From the NCBI GenBank assembly GCA_036567785.1, contig DATCTV010000062.1, positions 62,001 to 126,000 of the forward strand: 64,000 nucleotides of DNA, given 5' to 3'. Positions 7,408 to 16,257 of the stretch are shown piece by piece. This stretch comes from Desulfomonilia bacterium (GTDB lineage: Bacteria; Desulfobacterota; Desulfomonilia; UBA1062). The stretch's first letter is position 1; every line of letters begins with the position of its first letter. Under the pieces are notes generated by a model. That model had not been told where the DNA came from. It saw nothing but the letters and a program-made list of their open reading frames with translations, and did no database searches. The position numbers were made by a program, and so were the translations under genes.

Positions 7408-8610
7408 ATGGGTGCAATAGATCACAGTGCGTTGAAGCTTGGAAACCAGTTGCTTATACTTAATGTACTGCGGGAAAAAGGCCCTATGTCCAGGAATCAG
7501 CTTAAGGATGAGACAGGGCTTGCCTGGGGGACGATCACGGCGTTCGTTAAGGAGATGCTGCTTATGGACCTCATTGTCGAAACGGGGAAGAGCAGTTCAG
7601 ATCTTGGCAGAAAGCCGGTGGGCATCGATATCAACACCAAGGCAAGATTCATTGTTGGCGTAAGGCTGGGCGGGACATACATCAAAAGCACCGTACTTGA
7701 TCTGCGGGGGAAAGTCCTTTGCGAGAAGATATCAAACGTCAATCCCGATGATAAGAAGGAAAAAATTGTTGATCAGATCCTTAAGACGATCGATTCGGCT
7801 TTAAGACAACAGAAAGTGCGTAATGAACGCATTGCAGGTATCGGCTTTACTGCACCAGGCGCCATCGATACAGATAACGGGGTATGTCTTTACGCGCCAA
7901 GGCACCCGAAATGGAAAGATGTTCCGATAAAAGAAATTCTTCATGAGAGATATAAGGCCCCATGCTTTGTCGAGCATTCAAACAGCAGTTCGGCCTTGGG
8001 GGAGCAGTGGTTCGGTGCAGGGAAGAATATATCTGATTTTCTATGCGTGCCTATCGGGACAGGCATAAGCGTCGGCATAATAATAAACGGGCGGATTTAC
8101 AGGGGCTATAACGGGATGGCCGGGGAGTTCGGCCATACAAGCATCTATCCGGACGGAACCAAGTGTATATGCGGAAGGAAAGGCTGCCTGGAAGAGTATG
8201 CATCCGGACGCTCGCTTGCAAGGCAGGGAAACGAAATTGCAGACCGGAAGAAGGCGGACGTTGTTATGACATCCAAGCTGCTATGCGAGGCCGCTGAATC
8301 AGGCGATAAGAAGGCACGGAAAATATTTGAGACCATGGGGCAGCATCTGGGCATAGGACTTGCCAACCTCATAAACATACTTAATCCCGAACTTATAATT
8401 ATCAGCGGTGGTGTATCGAAAGCCTCGCAATTTTTTCTCCCCTCTCTTGAGAAAGCGCTTGCCGGACATGCCTGGGACTATTCCAGCAGAAAGATAGCAA
8501 TATCCGATCTTGAAGACCCTGTGCTTATGGGAGCGGCAAGCCTTGTACTCAGGGAGATATATGTAAACGGACTGCTTCTTAAGGAAAAAAATGGAGAAAA
8601 ATATGAGTGA
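7408..8610 (+). CDS. ROK family transcriptional repressor (NagC/XylR type)
   Basis: A roughly 400-residue ROK protein. The N-terminal winged helix-turn-helix (SRNQLKDETGLAWGTITAFV) is followed by a sugar-kinase-like domain with GIGFTAPG, the GEFGH motif and the zinc site CICGRKGCLEEYASG. Presence of the DNA-binding domain makes it a regulator and not a glucokinase. ATG 7408 is favoured; a GTG at 7399 is also in frame. It overlaps the glucosidase gene, which is followed by a sugar symporter, so it should repress that operon in response to a sugar or sugar phosphate. The paired motifs at 7321 and 7375 flank its promoter and suggest autoregulation. Confidence 0.88.
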   Translation: MGAIDHSALKLGNQLLILNVLREKGPMSRNQLKDETGLAWGTITAFVKEMLLMDLIVETGKSSSDLGRKPVGIDINTKARFIVGVRLGGTYIKSTVLDLRGKVLCEKISNVNPDDKKEKIVDQILKTIDSALRQQKVRNERIAGIGFTAPGAIDTDNGVCLYAPRHPKWKDVPIKEILHERYKAPCFVEHSNSSSALGEQWFGAGKNISDFLCVPIGTGISVGIIINGRIYRGYNGMAGEFGHTSIYPDGTKCICGRKGCLEEYASGRSLARQGNEIADRKKADVVMTSKLLCEAAESGDKKARKIFETMGQHLGIGLANLINILNPELIIISGGVSKASQFFLPSLEKALAGHAWDYSSRKIAISDLEDPVLMGAASLVLREIYVNGLLLKEKNGEKYE

Positions 8611-10219
8611 GACAACTGCGTGGTGGCGGGATGCCGTCATATATCAGCTTTATCCGAGAAGCTTCATGGACTCCAACAACGACGGCATCGGCGACCTGAA
8701 CGGGATAATTTCAAAGCTCGATTACCTGAACGACGGTACCGAGACCTCACTGGGCATAGATGCGATATGGCTCAACCCTGTTTATCCTTCTCCCCAGTAT
8801 GATTTCGGATATGACATAATCAATCATTGCGATATAGATCCGCAATACGGGACTATGGAAGATTTTGAACGCCTCCTGAAAGAGGCGCACAGCCGCGGCA
8901 TCAGAATTATAATGGATTATGTTCCGAGCGTCACATCTCATCTCAATCCATGGTTTCTTGAGTCGCGTTCGAGCCGCACAAATCCCAAGCGCGACTGGTA
9001 TATCTGGAAAGAGACGAAAGGCCGCGGAATATATCCCAATAACTGGATGGGCTTTTTCGGCGGCAGAGCCTGGGAGTGGGACAACAAGACGCAGTCTTAT
9101 TATTACCACAACTCGCTTCCTGAGCAGCCCGATCTGAACTGGAGGAATCCCGAGGTCGAAAAGGCCATGCTGGACGTGGTGCGCTTCTGGTTTGAAAAGG
9201 GAGTCGACGGATTCCGCATAGATGTTTTGAATTATGCATACAAGGACAGGTATCTGAGAAGCAATCCCTTATGCATCGGCAGGCGTCCTTATGAGATGCA
9301 GAGGCATATTCATGACAAGGATTTGCCCGAGGCATATGGGCTGGCCGGAAAACTCAGGGCCGTTGCAGAAGAATACGGTGACAGGATGCTCGTTGCCGAA
9401 ATATTCAGTCCCGATGTCGATTTCGCGTGCGGTTTTCTGGGAGATGATAATGACGGTGTGCATATGGTGTTCAACTTCTCATTCATGAATGCAGGTTTCA
9501 GCGCGCCGAGGTTGAGGGATGAGATTCTGAAATCGGAAAACACCTTCGGCCTGAAAGGATGGCCTGCCTACTTTTTGTCGAACCACGACCATATCAGGCA
9601 TATAACCAGGTTCGAAAAGGGCGGATTTGCATCTGAAAAGGCGTTTGTATCCGCTGCACTGATCCTGACGCTCAGAGGCACCCCGTTCATTTATATGGGT
9701 GAAGAAATCGGTATGAAGGAAGGCCGCCTGAAGAGGCATGAGATAATGGATCCTCCCGGCAGGAGATACTGGCCATTTTTCAAAGGACGCGACGGCGCAA
9801 GAACACCCATGCAGTGGAATGGAGCGGAAAACTCCGGATTTTCTTCAACGAAGCCGTGGCTCAGGGTAAATCCTGACTATGCTCATTTGAATGTCGAGTT
9901 TCAATCCGTCAATCCGGACTCACTGTTGAATCATTACAGGAAACTTATTCGTCTCAGAAAGGATCATGCTGCCTTGAGGTGCGGTTCATTGAAAATGCTG
10001 GATTCCCATCCCGATGTCCTGGCATACATGAGGGAAGGCGAAAGCGAGAATCTAGCCGTATGCCTTAACTTTTCAAATGAGGTGCGAACAGTCGCGATCA
10101 AGGGCTTTGAATCAAGGAAGGCTGTACGGATTTTCTCATATCCTTATATCTCTGCACCTGAGACAAGTTGCAGCAGGATCACCGTGCCACCTTATGGAGT
10201 AATGATTATCGCAGTGTGA
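8591..10219 (+). CDS. GH13 alpha-glucosidase / oligo-1,6-glucosidase-like
   Basis: A 542-residue GH13 enzyme with the oligo-1,6-glucosidase layout. WWRDAVIYQLYPRSF opens the barrel, followed by DYVPSVTSH (region I), GFRIDVLNY (region II, nucleophile Asp at about 211), AEIFSPD (region III, acid/base Glu at about 270) and FLSNHDH (region IV, Asp at about 333). There is no signal peptide, so it acts in the cytoplasm on imported alpha-glucosides. The first region has SVTSH where many relatives have NHTS/NHSS. ATG 8591 overlaps the ROK gene by 20 bases; ATG 8603 with GGAG six bases ahead is an equally good start. The neighbouring symporter presumably supplies the substrate. Confidence 0.87.
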   Translation: MEKNMSETTAWWRDAVIYQLYPRSFMDSNNDGIGDLNGIISKLDYLNDGTETSLGIDAIWLNPVYPSPQYDFGYDIINHCDIDPQYGTMEDFERLLKEAHSRGIRIIMDYVPSVTSHLNPWFLESRSSRTNPKRDWYIWKETKGRGIYPNNWMGFFGGRAWEWDNKTQSYYYHNSLPEQPDLNWRNPEVEKAMLDVVRFWFEKGVDGFRIDVLNYAYKDRYLRSNPLCIGRRPYEMQRHIHDKDLPEAYGLAGKLRAVAEEYGDRMLVAEIFSPDVDFACGFLGDDNDGVHMVFNFSFMNAGFSAPRLRDEILKSENTFGLKGWPAYFLSNHDHIRHITRFEKGGFASEKAFVSAALILTLRGTPFIYMGEEIGMKEGRLKRHEIMDPPGRRYWPFFKGRDGARTPMQWNGAENSGFSSTKPWLRVNPDYAHLNVEFQSVNPDSLLNHYRKLIRLRKDHAALRCGSLKMLDSHPDVLAYMREGESENLAVCLNFSNEVRTVAIKGFESRKAVRIFSYPYISAPETSCSRITVPPYGVMIIAV

Positions 10220-10241
10220 ACAATGATGAAGGAGGATGTGC

Positions 10242-11588
10242 ATGGTTGAAGATTACGGCAGGCTGAGCGTCCCGACAAAGCTCGGATATGGAGTTGGCGA
10301 TCTCGGTGCAAACATTGTTTTCACAACGGTTAATTTCTTTCTGATGTATTTTCTGACCGACATCTCCCTTCTGTCGGCATCGCTCGCGGGCTTATCCATG
10401 ATGGCCGTCCGTCTTGTGGATGCATGCACTGACCCGATGATTGGATATCTTTCCGACAGAACACATACGAGATGGGGGAGGAGGAGGCCGTACATACTGT
10501 TTGGTTCAATAGTGGCCGGCGTTTTCTTTTGGCTTCTTTTCACGAGACTCGATATTCAATCACCGATACTCAAGTTTGCCTATTTTACCTTCATCTATCT
10601 CGTGTTTTTCGTCTCATATTCCGCAGTCAACGTCCCGTATTCCGCGCTTACGCCGGATATGACCAGGAACTTCAACGAACGTACGAACCTGACAGGTTAC
10701 AGGATGTCATGCGCTATCATAGGATCGCTGGTCGCTGCGGGCGCCACCAAGATGCTGGTCGGAAAATTCCCCGACGAGGCAACCGGTTTCAGCATGGTGG
10801 CGTTAATATACGGTGCTGCATTCATTGTATTTTCCTCAATTGTATTTTTCAGCGTAAAAGAAACGGGCAGCTCCGCTGCCCCTGAAGATACAGGATCGGC
10901 TCTGCGGCTTTACATCGGTGCATTCAGAAACATGCCCTTCGTACTTGCCGCCTTGACGTACATACTCCACACGGTGGCTGTCGTCATCATCAGCTCGACG
11001 CTCGTTTATTACTTCAAATACTATATATGCAAAGAAAGTCACTTGAGCACGATATTCCTGACGCTTTTGGGCATCGCCGTGCTCTGCATCCCTGTATGGG
11101 TTACAATAAGCAAGAAGACGGGTAAGAAATTCGCGTACAATACGGGTATGGTGATATTTGCCGCGGCTATTTTTGGTATATTCTTTGTCTCACCCGGTCA
11201 GATTGCAATGATCTATATCCTTACCGGTATAGCCGGATTCGGTTTCTCCACCTTCTTCGTACTGCCGTGGGCCATTGTTCCGGATACCATAGAATACAAT
11301 GAATATATGACGGGACAGAGAAATGAGGGGATATTCTACGGCATATGGAGTTTCGGTCCGAAACTGGGGAGTGCACTTGCAAGCCTGCTTGTCGGGCTGG
11401 CGCTTTCCATTTCGGGCTATATCCCGAATGCGGCGGTACAGCCGGATTGTGTGCTTCTTGGTATACGTGTAGTTCTCTGCATTATTCCCGTGGCCATAAT
11501 ACTGCTCGGAGTGGCATTCATGTCATTTTATCCCATTAGTCGCCAGATGTATGAGAAGATTGTGAGGGAGACCCGTAAGGAACGCTGA
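10242..11588 (+). CDS. GPH-type sugar:cation symporter (MFS)
   Basis: A 448-residue, 12-helix transporter of the glycoside-pentoside-hexuronide:cation symporter family (MelB/LacS/XynB type). The signature is the cytoplasmic loop DACTDPMIGYLSDRT followed by WGRRRPYILFG after helix 2-3. The C-terminal half repeats the six-helix bundle. ATG 10242 is chosen because GGAGG (10231-10235) sits six bases ahead; the ATG at 10236 abuts that box. It is the last gene of the ROK-GH13-symporter operon, starting 22 bases after the glucosidase stop, and likely imports the alpha-glucoside cleaved by that enzyme with Na+ or H+. Confidence 0.87.
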   Translation: MVEDYGRLSVPTKLGYGVGDLGANIVFTTVNFFLMYFLTDISLLSASLAGLSMMAVRLVDACTDPMIGYLSDRTHTRWGRRRPYILFGSIVAGVFFWLLFTRLDIQSPILKFAYFTFIYLVFFVSYSAVNVPYSALTPDMTRNFNERTNLTGYRMSCAIIGSLVAAGATKMLVGKFPDEATGFSMVALIYGAAFIVFSSIVFFSVKETGSSAAPEDTGSALRLYIGAFRNMPFVLAALTYILHTVAVVIISSTLVYYFKYYICKESHLSTIFLTLLGIAVLCIPVWVTISKKTGKKFAYNTGMVIFAAAIFGIFFVSPGQIAMIYILTGIAGFGFSTFFVLPWAIVPDTIEYNEYMTGQRNEGIFYGIWSFGPKLGSALASLLVGLALSISGYIPNAAVQPDCVLLGIRVVLCIIPVAIILLGVAFMSFYPISRQMYEKIVRETRKER

Positions 11589-11662
11589 TGTTATTAACAT
11601 GACGACATTATCCTCACGTCACAGCAATATGAAAACAACGGCGCCTGCCTGGTTTTTATAAG

Positions 11663-11674
11663 CCTGCCGGCAGG
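11663..11674. terminator. Palindrome in convergent gap, possible terminator
   Basis: A perfect 12-bp GC-rich palindrome (CCTGCCGGCAGG) in the 119-bp gap between the convergent symporter and acyl-CoA ligase genes. A GCCTGCC copy at 11643-11649 allows alternative pairing. No clear T-run follows on either strand, so it is only a candidate bidirectional terminator. Confidence 0.3.
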
Positions 11675-11707
11675 GAGCCATTATCTATCCTGATAAGGAA
11701 GACAACT

Positions 11708-13408
11708 TTAAAGTTTCTGCTCGATCACCATCTTCCTGAGCTCCCGTTTCAGGACCTTGCCCACGCCGCTTACGGGAAGCTGATCCATGAATATAATCCT
11801 TTTCGGGACCTTGTATGCGGCCACATGCGCTTTCAGATGGCTAATTATTTTTTCGCGTTCCTCGTCATTCTTTTCGATGCCAGGTTTCAGGACTATTGCG
11901 CAAGCGACCCTTTCCGAACCGGCCCTTTCAGGGTCTGGAACACCGAAAGATGCCGCCATCTCTATATCCGGATGCTCGGTCAGGACATCATCGAGCTCTC
12001 TTGTAAACACCTTGAACCCTGAAACGATGACCATATCCTTGAGTCTGTCCACAATATAGAAATAGCCGTCCTCATCCATTTTCGCTATGTCGCCAGTGAA
12101 CATCCAGCCGTCTCTCAGGGCATGCGCGGTTTCTTCAGGCTTGTTGTAGTATCCGAGGGTGAATACCTGCGGACCGTATATGGCTATCTCTCCGGGTTCT
12201 CCCACAGGCACGCTTTTCCCTGTTTCCGGGTCTATCAGTCTGAAAATGGTATCCGGCATCGGCATGCCTATCGAGCCGGGCTTTTTCCTGCCGTATCGGG
12301 GAAGGCAGCATGTTACGGGAGAGGTTTCCGTCATGCCGTAAAGCTCGACAAGTTTTCCCTGACCAATTATTGATTCAAATTCCTTAATATTTTCAGGCGG
12401 GAAGGGTTGTGCCGCCGACATGCACCATTTGACCCCGGAGAAGTCGATTGCCCTGAATTCAGGCTTTTTCATTAGCTCAAGGTATATTGTCGTTACATTT
12501 ACCAGAGCAGTAGGTTTGTACTTTTTAAGCGATTCAATAAGAAAGTGCGTGTCCCTGGGATTCGGGACCGCTATCTGGGTCATGCCTTTAACGAGCGATA
12601 CCGCCCCGAGTGCAAGTCCTGCTATGTGGAAAAGCGGGAATGCGCAGAGGAAGGTATCCTCAGGGGCTATGTCCATCCAGATCGATATCTGGCTGACATT
12701 GCACATGACGTTCCTCTGGGTAAGCAGCGCACCCTTGGCAGGGCCTGTGGTGCCGCCCGTGTACATCATGTACATGGGCTCATCCATGCCTTTCTTTGCA
12801 TTTACTTCATCTTCCGGCATGGACTTAATGGCATCGGTGAACCGCTCGACCTTGACACCTGTTATCGGTTTTACTTCAGCTGACGGTATCTTTTTTAAGA
12901 GCTTACCAAGAAAGGCCTTAACAGGTGGCAGATAATCGGCAATTGATGAGACAAGAATGGATTTGAGCCCGGTCCTGCCTGCAATTTCATATAACTTCTC
13001 GTAAAGGACATCCACTGTCAAGGCTATCTGTGCCCCTGAATCTTTTATCTGGTGTGTGAGTTCGTTTGCAGTCAGCAGAGGAGACAGCCCTGTTGATACG
13101 AGACCTGCTTTCTGAATCGCAATTACCCCTATGTAGTGGGCAGGGATATTCGGCATATGAAGCCCTACAACCATGCCAGGTTTGAGACCGCTTCTTATAA
13201 AATATGTTGCAAGTCTGTTGGAAAGCCTGTCCAGGTCTTTGAATGTAAGTACTCTGCCAAGATAAATGACTGCAGGCTTGTCAGGAAATTTCTGGACAGT
13301 CTCCCTGAATAGTTCACAAAATGTCCTGTTGTCATAAGAAATGTTAGGCGGTACGTTACTGTCATAATTCTTGAGCCATGGCTTTCCCAGATAGATATCT
13401 TCCATCAT
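11708..13408 (-). CDS. AMP-dependent acyl-CoA ligase (fatty acid type)
   Basis: A 566-residue ANL-superfamily ligase that activates a carboxylate to an acyl-adenylate and then to the CoA thioester. The P-loop MMYTGGTTGPAKG, the YGMTETSP motif, GWMFTGDIAKMDEDGYFYIVDRLKD (the hinge Asp lies in this stretch) and the C-terminal Lys in PVSGVGKVLKREL are present. Length and the N-terminal layout fit long-chain fatty acyl-CoA synthetases. Codons TTG-ATG-ATG lie at the start; an AGGGG box favours one of the two ATGs. It lies downstream of the glutamate synthase operon on the same strand, but 190 bp and a hairpin separate them, so it may be independent. Confidence 0.86.
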   Translation of the reverse strand: MMEDIYLGKPWLKNYDSNVPPNISYDNRTFCELFRETVQKFPDKPAVIYLGRVLTFKDLDRLSNRLATYFIRSGLKPGMVVGLHMPNIPAHYIGVIAIQKAGLVSTGLSPLLTANELTHQIKDSGAQIALTVDVLYEKLYEIAGRTGLKSILVSSIADYLPPVKAFLGKLLKKIPSAEVKPITGVKVERFTDAIKSMPEDEVNAKKGMDEPMYMMYTGGTTGPAKGALLTQRNVMCNVSQISIWMDIAPEDTFLCAFPLFHIAGLALGAVSLVKGMTQIAVPNPRDTHFLIESLKKYKPTALVNVTTIYLELMKKPEFRAIDFSGVKWCMSAAQPFPPENIKEFESIIGQGKLVELYGMTETSPVTCCLPRYGRKKPGSIGMPMPDTIFRLIDPETGKSVPVGEPGEIAIYGPQVFTLGYYNKPEETAHALRDGWMFTGDIAKMDEDGYFYIVDRLKDMVIVSGFKVFTRELDDVLTEHPDIEMAASFGVPDPERAGSERVACAIVLKPGIEKNDEEREKIISHLKAHVAAYKVPKRIIFMDQLPVSGVGKVLKRELRKMVIEQKL

Positions 13409-13570
13409 CAACCCCTGAATAATTTATTTATAAAAAACAAAAGTTTTTTATCAAATGAAGTTCAAAAAAGAGATGCGGTATTGCACGTTGGGATATTAAA
13501 TATTCTGGGGATATTATATATTAATCCGTTGATGTTACAAATTAAAAAAATATCAGGCAGGATAAGGTCA

Positions 13571-13597
13571 AAGGCAGGGATTATCAATCCCCGCCTT
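13571..13597 (-). terminator. Hairpin after the glutamate synthase operon
   Basis: A 12-bp stem with one G-U pair and a three-base loop, immediately downstream of the amidotransferase subunit stop at 13604 when read on the minus strand. No T-run follows, so it may be a rho-assisted or RNA-stabilising hairpin. The rest of the gap to 13408 is AT-rich, and no further gene was seen there. Confidence 0.45.
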
Positions 13598-13603
13598 ACG
13601 CGT

Positions 13604-16240
13604 CTAATTGTTGAATTCTTCCAGGCCGTCGTCATTTGCAGCAGGGGCAGCCTTTTTAGGATGGATTTTCCTGTAAACATCTTTTGCTGATTTTTTCTTC
13701 CCGTTCACGGTTAAAAGTCTTTCTATTCTTATATCGAAGAGTCTTTCATTTTCTTTGAGATAAGGCTCGATCAGCTTCCAGTCCGCATCGGTTATTTTTG
13801 CAAATTCTCCGCCGTTTAGCTGCTCATCGACAAGCTTTTTGTGCGGATCTCTTACATATATCGCACCGCCTGATGCGAGTGAAAAAATATTGGAACCGGG
13901 ATAAGGTGAATCGTATTCTTTTATCGATCCGTCATTATCGTCGAAACCTATGCCGTTTAAGATAACGAATCCTCCGCCGTTCAAGGGATCGCCCGCCATG
14001 AATGATTCTGCAAGATAATCCAGCGCCGTGCCGTTGATGACGACCCTGGGTTTGCCCACGGCATTGATCAGCGGGCGGCCTGCCGCATTACCCATGATAT
14101 AGGCGGTTCCGCCTTTTGCACCGTACATGAATGTCTGACCGACATCGCCGTAGACAACAAGCTTGCCTTCCTTCATGATCTGGCAGAGCTGGTCCTGGGC
14201 GTTTCCGTGAACGTGAATTTCCATGCCGTCGATTCCGGAAGCCAGATAATCGCCGGATGAGCCGTATACGTCTATCCTGACATCTTTTGTTCCGGGTCCG
14301 AAGCCGCAGCCGGTAAAGCGCTGGCCCCTGTATCTGTAGATGATGAAGCGCTTCCAGCCCAGTTTATATGCCTTTACTGTCATTACGGCATCACAATCAT
14401 CGCCTTCGGGTTCGAAACCTTCTGCATCTATGATCAATGTGGTTTCGCCTTTGCCCGGGGCCCTGAGTTTATCTCTGGTAGAAAAATCAATCAGACTGAA
14501 CTGCCCGGCTGGTTTACCCGTAATCTTTGAAGTTTCTGAAAATATCTCATCGAGGCAGATTTTAATTATATGCTGGACCGAGCTTCTTTTAATCGAACCG
14601 GTATCATACTTGAGGTCATTCAAGAAAGTGAGTGCATTTATGGCGGTCTCTTTGAATGAGTCGTTCTTTGAAGCGAATCCCCTGATGGTTTCGATTGCGA
14701 ATCTCAGGCTGTTTGAATCCATCTTTACTATTTCACTTTTTATCAAAGCGCATATTTCACGGGCGGCCTGGGCCCTGTCTCTTTCAGTAAACAGGGATTC
14801 AATTCTGCTTCCAATTGCCTTGCATGATGCGGTTATCTTGATCTTGCCCTTAACATCGCAGGAGGTCTTGTCTTTCGGGATGATAATTGCCTTTCCGAAT
14901 TTGTCTGTGCATGTAAGGGTTTTTGAGCCCGAACCGTCTTCAGAGTCCTTAAGGTTGAAAATGAATGAGCCGCCGTCCGTATAGCTGCCGCCTCTTGCAT
15001 TCCAGTACTTGTCCGCAATGGGTTTGAATCGAGGATCTTCCCTTTCAAGTGAAATCAGAGTGGCGTCGATGGCCTGCTTTTCTGAGCAGATAAGTCCTAT
15101 CTGAACCTCGCCGTCCTGAAGGGCGAATACCTGAGGCCTCAGCATTGCGGTATCCGTAATGCCTATAAGCTGGAACTGGCTGTTCTTGACATCGTTCCTG
15201 GCTATGATGAAGAACCAGGGACCGTCCGGAGATGCATTTACATGGTGCGTCTGTATGACCTTGTAAAGCTCCTGCTTTTCCTTCGGCAGCATGTCGAAGT
15301 CCATTTCGGATGTGGGAGCCATCGCCTCGATTAAATACTCAAGGGGATATTTGTATACCCGGCTCCAGAGATCAAGCAACAGTGCGGCTTCCTCCGTATC
15401 GGTAAGGAACAGCGGGTGGTAGTTCCTCTGCTTGAGGTATTCGTAAACCGACTGATAGTTTGCAAAGTCTCCGTTATGAACCAGGGCCTCGTTAAGCGCA
15501 CTGAAGGGGTGGCAGCCGCCCGGATGCCATACGCGGCCGCGTGTAGGATATCGCTGATGGGCAAGCCATGCATGAGCCTTGAAGTTGTCGAGCTTGTAAT
15601 ACTTCACCACGTTCTCGGCATAGCCGACTATTTTAAGAATCATCATGTTCCTTCCGTGGGACATGACGAATGCCTTTTTTTCACCTAGCGAGGCGTAATA
15701 CTTCGTGTTTATTTTGAAGCTGTTCTGATAGACGAACTCGTCTTCAGCATCCCGCCTGTCCAGGGAATTGAAATTGTTATCTTTTATATACTTGTCGAGG
15801 ATACTATCCTTGACGCGGACAAAATAACGCATGATATCGGGAGGCCTTACATCAAGACCGATGCTTTTGTAGTCTTCTATGGTCGGAAGCTTTTCGGATT
15901 TATCAATTTTAAAGAAAGGCTTGATGAAATTATCTTCAATTTCGGATGCGACGCTTTCGTCAAGGAGCGCAATGTGGAGCATGTAATCGTTGTCGAGCAC
16001 CTCCCGGGTTATGCCGAGTGCCTCGGGAACGAAGCCGACAGCGCCTATTCCGCCTCCTTTTCCATTGCCCCTGTTGTGCATCTGCACGGAAGGCTCAAAG
16101 ATGTTTTTCCCTGTAACCGGGATGGAACTGATGAATCCCGTGACTCCGCAACCGCCTTCTTCTTCCAGGTTCGGGGCGAGTTTCGGAACTTCGCTTATTA
16201 TTCCCGTCCGCGACAATAATATTTTTTCTGCGTTATCCAT
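13604..16240 (-). CDS. Glutamate synthase amidotransferase + GXGXG subunit
   Basis: An 878-residue protein combining domains 1 and 3 of glutamate synthase without the FMN domain. The class-II glutamine amidotransferase begins at CGVTGFIS; Cys31 would be the N-terminal nucleophile after removal of a 30-residue propeptide. HQRYPTRG and HNGDFANYQ are the glutamine-binding loops. The C-terminal third (from about residue 640) is the right-handed beta-helix GXGXG domain, with repeated glycine steps such as GDVGQTFMYGAKGG. It should release ammonia from glutamine for the FMN subunit encoded just upstream. ATG 16240 is used in place of a longer in-frame start that overlaps the upstream gene by about 200 bp. 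Archaeal glutamate synthases have these domains as separate genes; here two are fused. Confidence 0.85.
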   Translation of the reverse strand: MDNAEKILLSRTGIISEVPKLAPNLEEEGGCGVTGFISSIPVTGKNIFEPSVQMHNRGNGKGGGIGAVGFVPEALGITREVLDNDYMLHIALLDESVASEIEDNFIKPFFKIDKSEKLPTIEDYKSIGLDVRPPDIMRYFVRVKDSILDKYIKDNNFNSLDRRDAEDEFVYQNSFKINTKYYASLGEKKAFVMSHGRNMMILKIVGYAENVVKYYKLDNFKAHAWLAHQRYPTRGRVWHPGGCHPFSALNEALVHNGDFANYQSVYEYLKQRNYHPLFLTDTEEAALLLDLWSRVYKYPLEYLIEAMAPTSEMDFDMLPKEKQELYKVIQTHHVNASPDGPWFFIIARNDVKNSQFQLIGITDTAMLRPQVFALQDGEVQIGLICSEKQAIDATLISLEREDPRFKPIADKYWNARGGSYTDGGSFIFNLKDSEDGSGSKTLTCTDKFGKAIIIPKDKTSCDVKGKIKITASCKAIGSRIESLFTERDRAQAAREICALIKSEIVKMDSNSLRFAIETIRGFASKNDSFKETAINALTFLNDLKYDTGSIKRSSVQHIIKICLDEIFSETSKITGKPAGQFSLIDFSTRDKLRAPGKGETTLIIDAEGFEPEGDDCDAVMTVKAYKLGWKRFIIYRYRGQRFTGCGFGPGTKDVRIDVYGSSGDYLASGIDGMEIHVHGNAQDQLCQIMKEGKLVVYGDVGQTFMYGAKGGTAYIMGNAAGRPLINAVGKPRVVINGTALDYLAESFMAGDPLNGGGFVILNGIGFDDNDGSIKEYDSPYPGSNIFSLASGGAIYVRDPHKKLVDEQLNGGEFAKITDADWKLIEPYLKENERLFDIRIERLLTVNGKKKSAKDVYRKIHPKKAAPAANDDGLEEFNN

Positions 16241-16257
16241 TATATGAATACCCCACT

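Noticed and set aside
14340-14984. 214-codon open frame on the plus strand
   Set aside because: Antisense to the amidotransferase/GXGXG gene; no ribosome site and no recognisable motif.
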